From Oscheius onirici (Eukaryota > Nematoda > Chromadorea > Rhabditida > Rhabditidae), in contig OW051468.1 in assembly GCA_932521025.1 (NCBI GenBank), positions 1,612,064 to 1,676,063 of the forward strand: a stretch of 64,000 nt of DNA, read 5' to 3'. The notes below the pieces were generated by a model. The model ran no database searches. It worked only from the letters and a program-made list of their open reading frames with translations, and was not told the origin of the DNA. Position 1 is the first letter of the stretch; each line of letters opens with the position of its first letter. Position numbers and translations under genes: made by a program. Positions 1 to 14,300 of the stretch are shown piece after piece.

Positions 1-88
1 CTAACTGTCTTGACTGTGGCAAAACAAGTTTTAAATTTGACTGCGTAACTTGGCTGATTATCCAAAATTATAAAGAATCAACTTTCAG

Positions 89-3000
89 GAAACGTCTCCC
101 AGCTCCGCAGACGTCCTAATTAGTTCGGATTCTGTCATCACCACAATCTTGCTCCCAGAGGCCACCTGGTGGAAGGAGCATCTCGTCGAGACTGCTAAAC
201 AGCTCCGCCCAATTCAGAGCCCCGTCCGCCTAACACAATCTGCCAAATTTGCTGGAAAGACGACGATTAATTGGGCTGCTGAACTGGCCGCCGTTCAGTG
301 CAACTTTTCCGACGCCGACAGCTTCCAGACGACGGTTTCCGTTCAACTTCTCACATTTTCCAAGGTTTTAAGCCTATTTTTTGGTCATTTGTATTAAAAA
401 TAATTATAGAAAGGAACGGAGACGGAATTCGGAGCCGAATCTCTCGTCATGGCCGAGAAGCCGACCACAGCCAACTACAAATATCATTCTTGGGGTCAAA
501 CAGTCAGTTTTTGTAGTTAAAACTGGGGAAAAATGGACGAATTTAGATGTTCGTCGGAGTGGCTCTCGTCCAATTTGTACAAGATCCCTATGCACCGACT
601 CTCAACATCTGTGCCAGTGACATGAAGCTCGAATGGACGGACAAGCTGGCGGGACAGGTGAGTGTTTGTAGGAGAAATGGCAGGAAGATGAGGTGCCCTA
701 GCTTGCTAATGTTCAGCTTTCCTATTGGAATCATCCCATTAATCCGTACAGTCCTTCAAATTAGATTTAGGGGTTGAAAATGGGGCTTCTCGAAGTTGTT
801 GCGCCTTGTGAGACGGATAAAAATAAAAAAAGAGCCTCTTGTTACCTTACTTTCTGAGACGAGTATAATCATGACCAGCTGCCATAGCTTTGCTGTTATT
901 TTCCCTCTTATCCTGGACACTTCGATTATCCCTCGTGTCCCTGTAAGCCTGTCATTTTAAAACTTCACCTGGTCACCTTGTCTCTTTTTTGTACCACAAC
1001 AGAACCAAAAACTTCTAGCTCCAAGTTCTGAAGTGACTTGCTACTTAATCCTGACTTGTCGCGACTAATATCATGGCCTCGGACAAACAAAGGCAGCCAC
1101 AGACACCATATCACTTTCATAATCTTCCTCCGGTTATGAGGACGCTGAAATGGGGTTCTATTGGTAACATGGAGGCTGTCAAAATTCGATTCTTTTGCAC
1201 GTAGCCGTACCTTTTTTCTAACAATAAGATTATTGTCGTTTAGTAGCTATTTGGACCTGGTTGAATACTGCGCCAAAGTAACGCAGCCCAATCGGTATCC
1301 GCTAAACAGGGATCTTCTTGGTAGTTTACACAGTGATTGCTAGGCCCAAAAACTTATTTTGTTTGAGAAAAAAATATCCTAATCTATTTGTATCTCTATC
1401 CTATAAGTACTTTTCCAAGCTTTGACAAAAAAAACAAGACACTTTTGAATTTGTGCTCCCTGAAGAACAATTACTGTCTACCCAATTCTACCACGTCGAA
1501 TGGCTGAAATTGCAACAAAATCTCCTATCTGTGTCTAAAATAACCAAACTTTCCAGATCAATCGTCTTCTGAACAATCTGCACAGTCTCCACTGCTTCCA
1601 GCCTTCCGCAAATCCGACGAGCAAGAAGAATCTCAAGATCAAGGTGCGCAGTCAGCGAGCAGCTTTCGTCGCGACGGCAAAAGAGACTTCATTCATTCTC
1701 GTAATGGCGGAAGAACTTCATTTGGAGAGGACACACGGCTCGGAGATGGTTTGTAGAATGACCTCAACAAGAATTGGGGTACGTTTTTTGTTGGTTCCAT
1801 GTGGTTGTGGGAGCCAGAGCACTGACAGTCAGTTAAGAATCTAATGGCCACAGAGTAGACAGTTAGACAGCTGATACGCTGTGGCTACAAACAAGAAAAT
1901 TAGCAGATTCAATGGCTCCCGCAATCTTTTTGGCCACTTTTTAGCCCGAAATTCTACTAAAAACCATTTTCAGATCGGAACGGTCACCGTCAAAGGAATT
2001 CGTCTATCGGAGCTGTCTAAAGCCAAACGTCTGATGCCACTAATCGACCGAGAAGAAAATTTACCCACGAGATGCTGGAGTCAGCCAGCCAAAGACCGAC
2101 AACGCGCGGAGAGACGAAAACACTTTGAAGAGTACCGAAAGAGGGGAATTATGCTGGTCGGAGAGGCCGGTCAGCTCTGTCTGAGCTTTGAAGCTAGCTC
2201 TCTAGTCACTCGCGACATTACCGTCAGCTCCGATGCCCCAATTTACGCCTGCTGGTCGCCGCTGCTTCATAGAGTCGTCTATCATCTGATTTGTGGAGTT
2301 AAAGAGTAGGTTTGGCTAAAATTTACCGTTAAGTTATGTGAAGACAGGTAAAACCTGGTTACCGTCATTAGTAGCTGTATTACCGTCATTAGTAGCATTT
2401 GCGACGTCGTATTCTCATTTTTTCAATTTCATAGCCGTTTTCAATTGATTGATCCTTGAAAATTATCCCTAGAATGAACGGCGGAACGTTAAAAATGGTT
2501 CAAATTTGTCGAAATAGTGCTAGTCATTAGCAGATTCTCTAAATCATCCCAATTTAGAGCCCTGAAGGTCGGAAAAGCAGCAGAAAAGCCGAGAAAAACT
2601 CCAAGCATCATGCAGATAAAGTTGCTGACAAATTACGCCGTGGAGCTCGATATGCATCTGCCGAAAGACCATCGAATGGTCTGGAAGATTCCGGCGCTGA
2701 CGTTCGAAAAAACGGCTCATGCGCTGACGGCCATCTCTCCCAATCTGGTAATCTTGATGAATGGACAGGATATTGTCACGGCTAAGGTGAGATTTGCGGG
2801 TAAATGTTTGCGTGCCACAGACAAGACAGTTGATGCGATTGTGGCTACATACTAGACAGTTAGACAGCCGTAGTTACAGACAAGATGGTGGTTGAAAGTT
2901 TTTTGTAGTAACCACAACCAAGACAATTAATGCGGTTGTGGCGGTTGTGATTGTAAAAAAATATACCTTTTTAACCTTTTCTAATGATCCAAATTTGCAG

Positions 3001-6000
3001 GACATTTGCATCACGAAGCGCCCCTCCGATTCGAAGATGGAAGTCTCGCGACAGTCCTTCGGCAATCTCCGCAACAACTCAAACAAGACGTGGACCTGGG
3101 CAGCCGACTCGTTCATCTTCCATCTGCCCTTCGAATTCAGCTTCTATGAAGTCTTTGACGAGTTTATCAACGTCTTCAAATGGATCAAACTCGTCCATGC
3201 GATGAAGAAACGTCCCTTTACGGCAGATTCGCCGCTTCCGGCCGACTTTCGCATCGTATTCAAAGAGGCCCGACTGGAGATGGATGACGATCCGTTTGAG
3301 AATCTGCTCCAGACGAGTCATGATCTCAAAGAGGACGAGCTGTACGAGTGCGAGAGGCGACAGCAGATGTTACTGGAGAGGCTAAATGAACTGAAGAAGG
3401 CCAATCCGCTCTTTCCACGTAAGTTTTTTTATTTCCGGGTATGTTCACAACCGAACAGAGCCCTAGTCTGTGCGGTTTTTGGGCTTCTAACGGTCATGGA
3501 ACTGCTGAAACGGGAAAGAGCTAAAGACTGTGAGATTTGCTTGTTTTTAAAACATCCATTAGAACAAAATACCATTTTTCTCCCAAATCGACCATTTCCA
3601 GAAACGAAAATAGACGATCTGCTGTCAAATCTGGCCGAAAAAAATAGTAGCATCTTCATCGAGCGCTGGAAGATGTTGGACTTTTCGACGCGGCAAATAT
3701 TTGTCTGTAGCTGGCACGGTTTCGAGATTCGGGCCTTTGCCGACCCGTCACTTCACGGTACGGACATCTGCACGGAAATGATACACCAATTTGATCCTCA
3801 GAGGTAAATTTAACCTCTTTAGCAGCCAACCCCCCCCCCCCAATTTTAGCTACTTTCCCACGTCCGGACTGGAATTTTCGACGCTGTGGGGACGGGCCGT
3901 CGAAATTGACATGGCCGAGTGGAAAATGCAGTTTCGCGACTATTCGACGCAGTATCTCGACGCCAAAGATATGCACTTTTTCGGACATCTCGTAGGAGCA
4001 CAACACATTGAGGGTAAGATCTTTTTAATCACGTTAATTGCTCCATAAAGAGGTCATTTCCGCATGTGTAATTTTGGTGTAGAAGTAAGAGACGCCCCTA
4101 GGAATCAAACGACCCGGGATCGATCCTCTCCACGACAAACCTTTTTGCTAACTTGTTTCGAGTAGGAAATGACAGTAAAATGATGGGACAAAGTCTCAAA
4201 AAGGGCTTGCAGCGAGCTCGTTCATATTTTTGTTCTTAGCTACTAATACAGCATTTTTGTGAACGTAAACAGCAAAAAGATAGGCGAAAAATAGCAAGAA
4301 ACATGACAAAGTGGTTTTGGAAGCTTTGAGCAGCCTGTAATTTAAACTGACGGAGCTCAAAGATCGAGTATTGCCAAAGGAGTGAGGGCAGTGAAACTGC
4401 AAATACCAAATTTTTGAACCCGAAATGTTGCTAAGGAGCTTTGTTTTTATCGATTTTTAACATTCTAGCCGCTAGGCACTGTGTGACAGCTACAGGAGGG
4501 TTACTGTATCTGTTCATCAACTTGCTTAACCACTCCAACTTTCAGAAAGTGGTCGATCTCTTCGCGAAAGCCTCGTCGAGCTGCCGGAGCCATGGGAGAC
4601 GCGTACGATTCAGCGGAACATGTCTTCACTGAAATTCTACTATGACATGCAGTGCGGTACGTTTTTCTGCCTCATTTTGACCTATATTGCTCATTTTTCA
4701 AGCTTTTTCAATTTTTAACAACGACCTCTTTTCCAGAGACGGAAGAATGGAATTTGACTTATGGCCGCTGCTGGGAGCCATGTCTGTCGATGATCAGCTC
4801 GCTCTGGAACAATATCAATGCCAAATCGAGAGATCCGTCGCCGCCGCTCCCCTACTGGGACAAGATGCGCTTCCTGCTCCATGGACGTTTCAGCTGGCTC
4901 TGTAAAAAGGTAAATATGAGCCTCGTCATGATTGTTGAACATGTTCAAAGCCATTGTTTTGACTTTTAAGCATGTGTAGTAGATTTCTCATCAAAAATTA
5001 CCGCAGAAATGAGTGGTGGAACGCTAAAATGGGTTGGAAGTGATGTCTGGCCTAAAAACAGCTTTTTCTACCACTTCCACTTCTCATTTTTGGGTAAATT
5101 TTGTTGTGAAATCGATTAAACACGAAGAAAACGATCCTAAATTGTGGAAAATGCTAAAGCTAACTTCAGATGGTAAATACGATGCTCGCTTCTCCCGATC
5201 CCTACAACACGACGGAAACGCTCGAATTCTGCTTCGATAATCTCGGCCTCGAATGGGCTCTCGGAGAGATTAGAATACAGTCAGGATTGCGGGTTTTTAT
5301 TCGAACAGCTTCACGTTACGACGACAGTAGGATCATCTCATTGCCAGACTTAAAGCTGAGAATCAATTTGGGTAGGTTTTTGTCTTGACTTTAAATCACC
5401 GCCTAAAGGTTAGCAGTCAAAGGCAGCTTGGAAAAAATGAATCGTGAATAGTCTCTAAACCTAAGTGTGCCTAGAAAACCATCCAAAATTCAAGATAATT
5501 CTCTCAATTTCAGACTGGATTTGCGGCGGAGATCCACACGACCATCACGCTGTCGTTCTCTGTGCTCCCGATCGTCTTCCGCACTCTTCAAGCGATCACG
5601 ACAGCTATCGGGCCTTCCGATCTCGCTGTCTCGACCTGATTCTGTCTTTTGACGTCGGTCCCGGCTCTGGAAATGGCGAAAATGTGCCGCAGTGTCTCCT
5701 TTACGCTAACAACTTTCGCTGCCTGGAAGTCTTGATCAAGACTTTTACGCTAAAAAATCGCCTGATCAAAAAGGGACCCGTCTTCGGGACGCCCTTCTAC
5801 GCCAAGCCGCAGATTAGCAAGCATTTTAGGCTAGTTTTTTTGCCCTAAAACAATATAAACTTAATTTAGGACAGTCCAAATCTCTGTCAATTTGCCCAAA
5901 TTCTTCATTTCCTACTGGATGTCGCACTTTTCCGACTATGGCTTCAGAATAACGTCAGAGGGACTGAATCTACTGGTAGAAATGAAGCTGACGGCCGTGC

Positions 6001-9000
6001 CTCCGAAAGACATGGTAGGGTTTTCTTCATTAAAGTGATAGGGAAAATTGAGGATATAAAAACTGTATTGACCGTGTTCCTTTTTAAATTCAATCATTTC
6101 AGGCTATTACCCGCCGTCCCGTCCATGCCTGGTCTCCGGAACACGTCTCAGCGACTCTCTGGGATACCCAAGTTCACGTCTTTGGTCCCGGCGAAAAGCC
6201 CGAGAGTCATGAGGATTCACAGCGTGAGCAGAGTCTTCTTCTCGGTCTCAGTCGCGTCTCCTACGTCCGCGAAAACAATATTGGCAAGGAAAATACGGCT
6301 ATTCATCGACTGACGGCTCACGATTTGAAGGTACAGTCCTGATTTCTAATTTTCATCAATTTTCTGCTTGGAAACGAAAAATGGCAAAAAAAAAACACGA
6401 AAACAGTGAAAAATGAAAAAGTACGCAATTTTGCGTCTAATCCATATTACCCGTTTCAGTACTGTAACACGACTTTTTAGGCTTCCTGGACGGCTGAAAT
6501 ACGCGACTCTTGTCTGGCCATAGCTGACGGCGTCCACAGGGCCCATTTGCTAAGAAGAATCCTGAGCAATGATGCGATTAAGAGGCTGAATGTCAGTTTT
6601 TTGCCAAAAAATACACAAAAAAAGTCTTCAGATTCACCAAGAAGAAGAAGTAAAACCGGCTCCAGCTAGCGGAAAAGAGACAAGTCGACAGGATTCGACG
6701 TCTTGGGATGAGAAAGGACATCGCCGTGGCTATAGCCTCTCAGATACGAACCAGTCGATGCTGAATCTACTGATTGAAGAGTCCAACACGCGCCTCGTCG
6801 CTCATTGCGAGCAGGCGACCGATCTGCCTACGGAAAATCTCCAGGGTGTCATTCAGTGCACAATGGACGATATTATGACCATCAATTGGCAAGGTATGGA
6901 GGGTTTTTGCCTTTTCTTCGACAATTTTTAAAAAAAAAACCGGGCTCGTGTTAGTAAATACATCCTTTTTCGATCTACTTCCAAATTCTCTGAAATTTAA
7001 TCACTTCTAGCCTATTTCTGGGTAATTTTTGCCTCCTAAACGTTTCTTTGTTTTCAGAAAAAAAGACTCTGGTTATAGTTTCTCTAGGAGTCCCCTTGAG
7101 CTCATTTTCTGTGTTTTTCTACCTATTTTTGCGTTTTCAGTTGATCTCCTGAACAGTCAAGTTGTCCTGAAAGGCAGCGACCGAGGCGGCTTTGTTCTGC
7201 TCACAGCAGCCCATGCCAGTCTCACCCAGAAGGTACACAAAAACGCCTGGAGAAGTGGCCAGCTCTTTGCCAAAAAGTCCTGGTCAAGTGTCGTCTCAGG
7301 AATGCAGGTATTTTGTCCCTTTTTTAAAAACACGCAATAATTTCCAGTATTTTGCCCCAGTTGGAGCCGCTTCGGGCCGCTCAGAATCTCAGTTCCGATG
7401 GCTGCCGAAAGAATTCATCGAAGAGAAGTTGACCGACGCAAATGTCGATCTCTTGTCGCATGTGGTCGAAGGAGGCGAAGAAGCTGTGGGAGGAGTCGTT
7501 CAGCCAGGTAAAAAAATGCTATATTTGGCTTAAAAATGAGCTGTACTGACAGTCTTTTAAAATATGACAGTATAGGTGTATTGTTAAGATGCGCCGCTAT
7601 GAGCCAGAGAATCTGGGTTCGGTTCTCGCAAAATCTTTTTGTTAAATTGTTTTTGTAAGTGATGATAGCATCGTTTTCCTACTTCTTTCCCAGAAAATTA
7701 CTAAATTTGACGTCTGAAATGATTGGAAAAAGTAAAAATGACTGTTTAAAGGACTGTGTGTCCCGCAGCGATTTTTCCTCCATTAAAAAACCCTCCAAAA
7801 TTTCAGGTCTCCACCTCGATCCGCAGCATCCTCAGCTCCAGAGAATCGTCCGTCGCTGTAGCTGCGAAATCTACTTTTGCTACTTTTCGGAAATCATGAA
7901 GACGGACACTCTCGAGGAGACGGTCGTTCAAAAAGGCGAACCGGAAGCCGTCTTCGGACGCGAAGACCTGACCGGAGTGGATTGCCTCACCGTCAAGCAC
8001 AATATGCTCGAAGCTTCTACCTGCTCCGAACAATATGAGATTCTCGTCGATATTGTCAACACTCTCGTTCTTTTCGTCGATCCGAAGAAAAAGGAACAAG
8101 CAGAGCATCGAAGAAGAATTCAGTTTAGCTGTGAACTGAACGACATGGAGCAGATGAGGAAGAGCATTGAGCAGCAGCAGGCCCAGCTGCGGCAGATTGT
8201 GGCCGTTGTGAGATCGCTGGAACGACAGCTATATCATATGGAAACGTCGGGACAGGAGGATGAGAGCAAGAGGAAGGAAATTACGGGTAAGACAACAGTT
8301 TTGGAGAGGTTTTGGCTGCGTAGCTTGGCTGAGTCCTTCTTTTTTCGGAGGGATTTTTACTGCGTATCTCGGCTGAGTATCTTCGTTTTTGAAGCATTGG
8401 CTGAGTATCTTCTTTTCAGGAATTTGACTACGAAATCTGGCTGTATCTTACTTTTTTGAAGAGAATTTGGTTACGTATCCATTTGTACGGAAGTTAAACA
8501 AAACATTGGATACTCAGCCACGATACGCAGCTAAAACTGAAGTTTGCCTGCGTATCTTGGCTGAGTATTCAATGCTAGCAAAGTAATGAAATCTGCGCTA
8601 CAAAAATCTAACAGAGAGCCCTGAAAAATACCAAATTTTCAGAAGATATGGAAGAGTACAAGGGCCAGCAGCTGGAAGTGGCCGATCAGCTGGCGATCCA
8701 CATCAGTTGTTACAAGCAGCGACAGGTTGAGACAACGCTGGCCGTGGTCAAAAAGCCGGAAGAGGACGTGCTGGCAGCTGTAGCTAGACGATTCGAAGTC
8801 TGCTTCGAGGACTGCATCTGGCGACTGACGGAATCTGATGGACAGATCTCGCTGGCCGAGTTTCAGATCCGGAACTATCTGTGAGTACTTAGCCGTCTTT
8901 TCGACTTGAATCAAATCTTTGTGGCCACTGACACGACAGTTAGATAGCTGGGATGGCCACAAACTAGACAGATACTTTCAAATATCTAAACAGCCCTCAT

Positions 9001-10933
9001 TTTCCAGGTACACTCGAACGATGCGAATTGACAACTCGGGTGAGCATCTCTTCGAAGTCGGCTCCGTAAGAATCTCAAATCTGCTGCCGGAGACCATCTA
9101 CAAGGATACGCTGCATCGAGACGAACGCGTGGCAACAAGACAGCCCTCTTTAAGATTATTGCTGAGGGATCTGGCTCCAGGTAAGATTCTTCAGTTTTGA
9201 GCCAAAAAACACCAATATTTTAGTCGGCGGAATATGCGTAAAGGAGCATTTTGAGGTCAATATAGCCCCGATGGTCGTCCAGCTCACGTATGAATTCTTC
9301 GAAAAGATGATGGGTTTCTTCTTCCCCGGCAAAAATATCGACAAGGACAGCGAGCTGGAGAATGTTGAGGAAGGAACACCCGTAAGCTCATTTTCAGGTC
9401 ATTTTTATTTTTCCAAAAAAAGTTGCAGAAATTCTCGTTTACTAGAAGAATAACGGGCACGTTGAGCATGCGAAGCAACAGAGGCGTACAGCAGATGGAA
9501 CGGAAAGCTAGCGCCGTGAATGGAAAGCTGTTGAAGCCGGAAGAGATAGACGATCTGGAGAGGATGCGGCAGCGGGCACATGACAACAACTTTTTTCTCT
9601 ACATCAAAATTCCCGAGGTCCCGTTCGTCGTCTCCTACAAGGTGAGAAGGCTCTCCTGTTTGAAGGCGGTGTTGGTGTGGAGATGTTGTGTGACAGACCG
9701 TAACAGCGAGAGAGGCTGAGACAGCAAGAGTAGCAGGGAGAGAGTCAGGAACAGATAGAGACAGTGCCAGAGAGATAGGGAGAGAGTCAGTGATAGTGAC
9801 AGAGAGAGAGATACAATAACAAGGTAAGAGATCGTTACAGTATGGGGGAGAGAGACAGAAACAATAACCGGGAAAACGACGGTGACAGGAACATTAAAAG
9901 AGATAGTGATAGAGACAGGGTGAGAGACTGAGGCAGTAACAAAAGCAGGGAGACAGTCAGGAACAGTGAGAAACTGACAGTAACAGTAATAGGAACAGGG
10001 ACAGTCAGGGAGAGAGACAGTAACAATAACATGGCAAGAGAGTGGCAACGACAGTGATAGGGATAGGAAGAGATACAATAATAGGGTAGGAGATCGTGAC
10101 CGTATGTGGGAGAGAGACAGAAACAGTAGGAGACAGTGACGGTAACAGAAACAGTAAAAGAGATAATGATAGGGACAGAAAGAGAGACTGAGGCAGTAAC
10201 AGTAGCAGGGTGAGAGATGAGGAACGGTAGGAGAGCAGAAAAAGATCGGGGCAAAGACAATAACAGTGCAAGAGACTAAGACAGTAACAGTAAGAGAGAC
10301 TGGCAGTGACAGGGTAAATGACAGTGAGAATGAGAAGAAATCACAGGAAGATTTTCAGAAATAGGAAGAGAGATAGTGACAGGATATGAGACTGACAGTG
10401 ACAGAGTCAGCCAGAGATGGTATCAGAGAGACTGTGACAGATATTCTTTCTGTTCAAATGTGTTAGGTCTCTTCCAGTTACTGTTTACCCCTTACTGAGC
10501 TCCCTTTGTCCTCATTCTTCGACTTTGACCCGACTGTCTCTCGACAGCTAGCTAACACAATCCCTGCCTGTCTAAAATTTTATCCTAAAATTCATTTCAA
10601 ATTGTACAATTTTCAGGGCAAAGAAGACAAGAATATCGAAGATGTCGACCGATTTGGCTTCCTCTTCCCACTGTGCGAGTACCACGAAAAGAACTGGACG
10701 TGGTTGGACCTGTCTCTTGCTGTCAAGCAGCGCTGTCGGCGAATTCTCATACAGCAGTTTATGAAGCATAAATTGTTGAGGAATAGGACGGGAACGGTCG
10801 AACCGCTGGAAGGAATGACCGAGGAGGAGAAGAAGAGAATCACTCTTGGAGCGGTGAGCCCATTTTTCTGGTTAAATGCTTAAAATAATGGTTTTAGACT
10901 CCTGGCGGTGTTGAAAGAAAAAGGAGAAAGTAG
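89..10933 (+). CDS. BLTP2: Bridge-like lipid transfer protein 2 (KIAA0100/Hobbit/Fmp27 family), C-terminal ~1808 codons, 5' end off window
   Basis: This is a very large lipid-transfer protein of the Fmp27/Hobbit family, which forms long grooves at ER-plasma membrane contacts. Exons: 89-364, 410-502, 547-657, 1557-1748, 1974-2305, 2558-2786, 3001-3418, 3602-3803, 3850-4013, 4546-4656, 4737-4909, 5170-5371, 5514-5829, 5870-6014, 6103-6330, 6481-6591, 6632-6893, 7141-7307, 7348-7507, 7807-8286, 8643-8880, 9008-9180, 9224-9381, 9429-9641, 10617-10853, 10898-10933; all phases agree (5427 nt). Family signatures I recognise are [30 protein letters not shown] (GFWDK-type block), DPYNTTE, GDPHDHH with DSYRAFRS, and near the C terminus [13 protein letters not shown] then MGFFFPGK. 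Assignment to BLTP2 rather than BLTP1 rests on these remembered motifs. Residues ~8100-8270 nt encode a Q/E-rich coiled-coil-like stretch. Intron 5830-5869 needs a GC donor. A possible AATAAA lies at 11268. Confidence 0.9.
4076..4170 (+). repeat. tRNA-derived SINE-like copy 1
   Basis: B-box-like CCGGGATCGATCC followed by the tail CAAACCTTTTTGCTAA and GAGTAGGAAATGA. It is in a BLTP2 intron. Confidence 0.55.
7565..7655 (+). repeat. tRNA-derived SINE-like copy 2
   Basis: Shares GTGTATTGTTAAG with the copy at 48704, a B-box-like CTGGGTTCGGTTCTCG and a TCTTTTTGTTAAATTG tail. It is in a BLTP2 intron. Confidence 0.5.
8310..8590. repeat. GGCTGAGTATC dispersed repeat
   Basis: Four to five copies of TGCGTATCTTGGCTGAGTATC-like units, one inverted, in a BLTP2 intron. 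Single copies occur near 30, 34500-34565, 35310-35345 and 42060-42125, mostly in introns. Confidence 0.7.
9700..10440. repeat. GACAG-rich simple repeat in a BLTP2 intron
   Basis: About 740 bp of degenerate GAGACAGTNACAG-type units fill most of the penultimate long intron (9642-10616). The reverse strand gives spurious Leu/Ser/Val frames. Confidence 0.9.
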
Positions 10934-11307
10934 ATGTCATAATACGGTCAGAAATACGGTTTCCCGTGTGTATAATATACTTGTTGTGTTGTAAATAGAA
11001 TGAGAGTAAATTTATCGATTTTTATTGGGAAATTTCTGTCTTCTACAGAGCGAGCTTTCTGCAGCCGTTTCTGTGGCCATTTCAAGCCTATTTTCATGTG
11101 TTTTTGCTCAAAAGTAACTATTCTTGTCTGTGGCCACAACTGTCTTAACTATGGACATAACAGCTGTCTAACTTGCCTTGTCTGTAGCTACAACAGCAGG
11201 TGTATGGCCACAAATATTTGCGAATTTGACTCGAAAGGATAAAATCAGGTATATTTTGTATTTTTCAAATAAAGTATTAAAAACAAATTAAACCACTAAA
11301 AACGTAT

Positions 11308-14300
11308 CTATGACCACGTCTCGAACTGTAGTCGTCCCTGCTTCTCGAGGCTGTCGCAAAAGTTGTCGCCGATGTAGCCGTGAGCTGTTGCGACGTCGTT
11401 CAAGGCTGCTATTACGGCCTTCGGCATGTCGCCAGCGCTTCCGGCAACGAAACAGTGTCCTAAAACTTATTTTAAAGCTTTTTTGGGCAAAACATGGTTT
11501 TTTACTCAAAAAAGGATAGAAACGTACCATTTTCCGTTGATAACACTTCCCAAAGCCTGTCGCCGGTCTCTTTGATACGATCTTGCACGTAGACCTGAAA
11601 AAAAATATAAAAATGGTAAAAATACAGAAACCGGTGAATTTATAACTACTTAGGAACTACAGGGGTGTACATTAATTAGTTAGTCAGTCATCCTAGCGCC
11701 GCGTAGATACATTGCGCGGGTCTGATTTTCTGGCACAAAGTAGGCATATGAAAAGCCGATACTACCCGAAAGTATCAGCCAAATTGATTGAAAGATCTGG
11801 TTTTGCGGGTCGATTTACTGATGAAAGTTTTGGTATTTTTTCATGTAATTTGACCATAACTCTGTCATAAAGCAAGCTCCCGGCTTCTCCATCCCCATCT
11901 TCCATAGAGTTTTATAGGCCCAATTCCTGTGCACAAGACCAGACTGTCTGGTTTTGTGCTTCAAAAGTTTAAGTTTTCCCCAGTTGGTCCATTTTTGCCA
12001 AAAATGGGCGTTTTGAAAGCATCTTATCTCCGTGAGTCTTTGAGATAGCTTCGATTTTCCGACGGCATTGGAAAGAGCTTGCCAAAAGATATCATATTGT
12101 AGAACATCATAAGGCCGAAAAGTTTTTTCCAACTTCTGTTTTGAACGACTGAACTTTTGCTAAATTTCGAACAAATGTTCATGCTGGGGGTATTTATTTG
12201 CTTACCTTTTTCTGTGCTAGTCGGTATTTGTTCAGAATGACTAGGGAAACGCAAAAAACCTAGAAAAAAGGGTGCTGAATTTCTTTTGCCCGCCGCACTG
12301 ATGGCAATTTTTTCCCAGCCGGTCCGAGCGCACATGTCTAATGGCCACAAACAAGACAGTTATACAGCTACAAGTTGTGCTACGCCCCTCCGGGGCTAAG
12401 TGACTTAGTTTTGTCTTTTTCAAAACAGATAACAGTTAACAGTTTGCTGTTTAATCCCTCTCCAGATAAATTAATAGATGAGAGTAGCTTAAATACTGTG
12501 CAAAAAGACAACCTGCAAGGTCTGAAAGTACAGAGACAGATCCTCTGTCCTTCTGTCCCTCTGTCCTTCTGTCCCTCTGCCCCACTGTCCCTCTGTCCTT
12601 CTGTACCTCTGTCCTTCTGTCCCACTGTCCCTGTTTTTAATTTCTCGACACTTTCTCTCTGTCCACCCTTGCAATCTGCAATGTGCTCTACCCTTCCCGG
12701 TTTTCTCGTATCCCCGTCATGGATTTTGTTATGGATTTTGTTATAGCACAGACTAGATTAGACAATTAGACAGCTGTTGTAGAAACAGACACGACAGTTA
12801 GACAACTACTGAGGTCACAGACATGAGTTATCCTCCAAAATTGTACAAAAATACCAAAAAGAAGCTCACCTTTCTGTCCTGATCGCGGCTAAATGCCGTA
12901 AAGAGCTCCACCGACGCGTATTTGGGCCATTCTTCTGCAAAATAGTTGTCCTTTTCGCTGCCACGACATCCGAAAAACATCAGAGCTCGTCCTGGAGCTT
13001 CTTGACCGTCTCGCCAGCGTAAAAAGCTTCGAAAGGGCGCTACGCCGGTCCCGGGACCGACACAGACGACAGGGTGAGCTATTTCGGGGAAGCGAAAGGT
13101 GCCGGCTCGTAGTTTGGCAAAGACACGGTCTCCGGCTAGAAGACGAGCTAAGAAGGTGCTGCAGAGGCCACGACGGGGTTCGGACATCCGCGAGCGGTAC
13201 TCTACCTGAAAAATTGGATGAAAGTTTCTTGGAGACGGTTTTACAAGAATATTAATCGTAAACACCACTAAAATGGCATAGTTCTAATGTATTATTTATA
13301 AGAAACGTCTTATCCTACCATTGGCTTATCAATTTTCGCAGATTTTAAAGCGACAGTACCGCTAGGCAATATTTCTATGTTAGTGGTAATTATCTAAAGG
13401 AGCCTTTGCTGCATGGCGCAGTCGGTTAGAGGTTAGAATGCGAAACATGCTGAAAGTTTGACTCCAATTGTGATTACCCTCATTTGCCTTGTGTGAGCCG
13501 TTCGGGAACTTAATTGGAACATTTTTTTTCGTTAGGTTTCGGTAAAAATCGTCAATTTGAACTACATCAAACTTTTCAAGTTTGCGAACCAAGTTCATTC
13601 GGGTTTGGGCTCTTGTTTTTCTTTATAGCCACTGGACAGACAGTTTGCAACAGCATATCTACAGTATGGAGGGTTCGGTTCCGCCACTTGCCAAACCTTT
13701 TTATCAGACTGTTTTTGGAAATGACAAGAATGGTTTTTCTACTTTTGGGATCAAAAAAATACTCGAATTTAGCAGCTAAAGACTACGTTTTGTCATATAT
13801 TACAGTTGTAAAAAAGCTTGTACCTTCGCCACGAGAAGTTGTATGCGATCCATCTGGCTCTCTCCAGCCGACGCTATGCTGAAGGCTCTTGGTCGTATCG
13901 GCCTGAAGAGATCGAACAAGTCGGCCGGCTCGATCCTTTTTGTCGTCGCGGGAAAATCTCTTAGTGCTTCGGCCGTCGTCCTTCTCGATCGGTAGCTGTA
14001 GTCCATCAGATCGTCGATAAACTTCGGACTGCTCAATTCCTGAAGTTTTTCCCTCTCCATCGGATCTTCCGACAGTGTCGCCAAAATTTCGAAAAAGGAC
14101 TTTTTCGGAATCACTTGGAGGTCGAAATAGCGCTCGAAGCACGTCCTTAGCGTCGTAGACTGGCCCAGTATCCAGTGTGGCGGGACTTTTGTGAACGAAT
14201 CTCTCGGTCGGATGGAAAAGGGCCTGTCTAGCTCGGCGTCCGAGTAGCCTAGAGCTTTAATGGCTACAGCAACAGATTCTTGGAGATTGTTGGGCCGGAT

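Noticed and set aside
9635-10271. Long overlapping Leu/Ser/Val-rich minus-strand frames
   Set aside because: They are the complement of the GACAG simple repeat inside a BLTP2 intron; no gene features.
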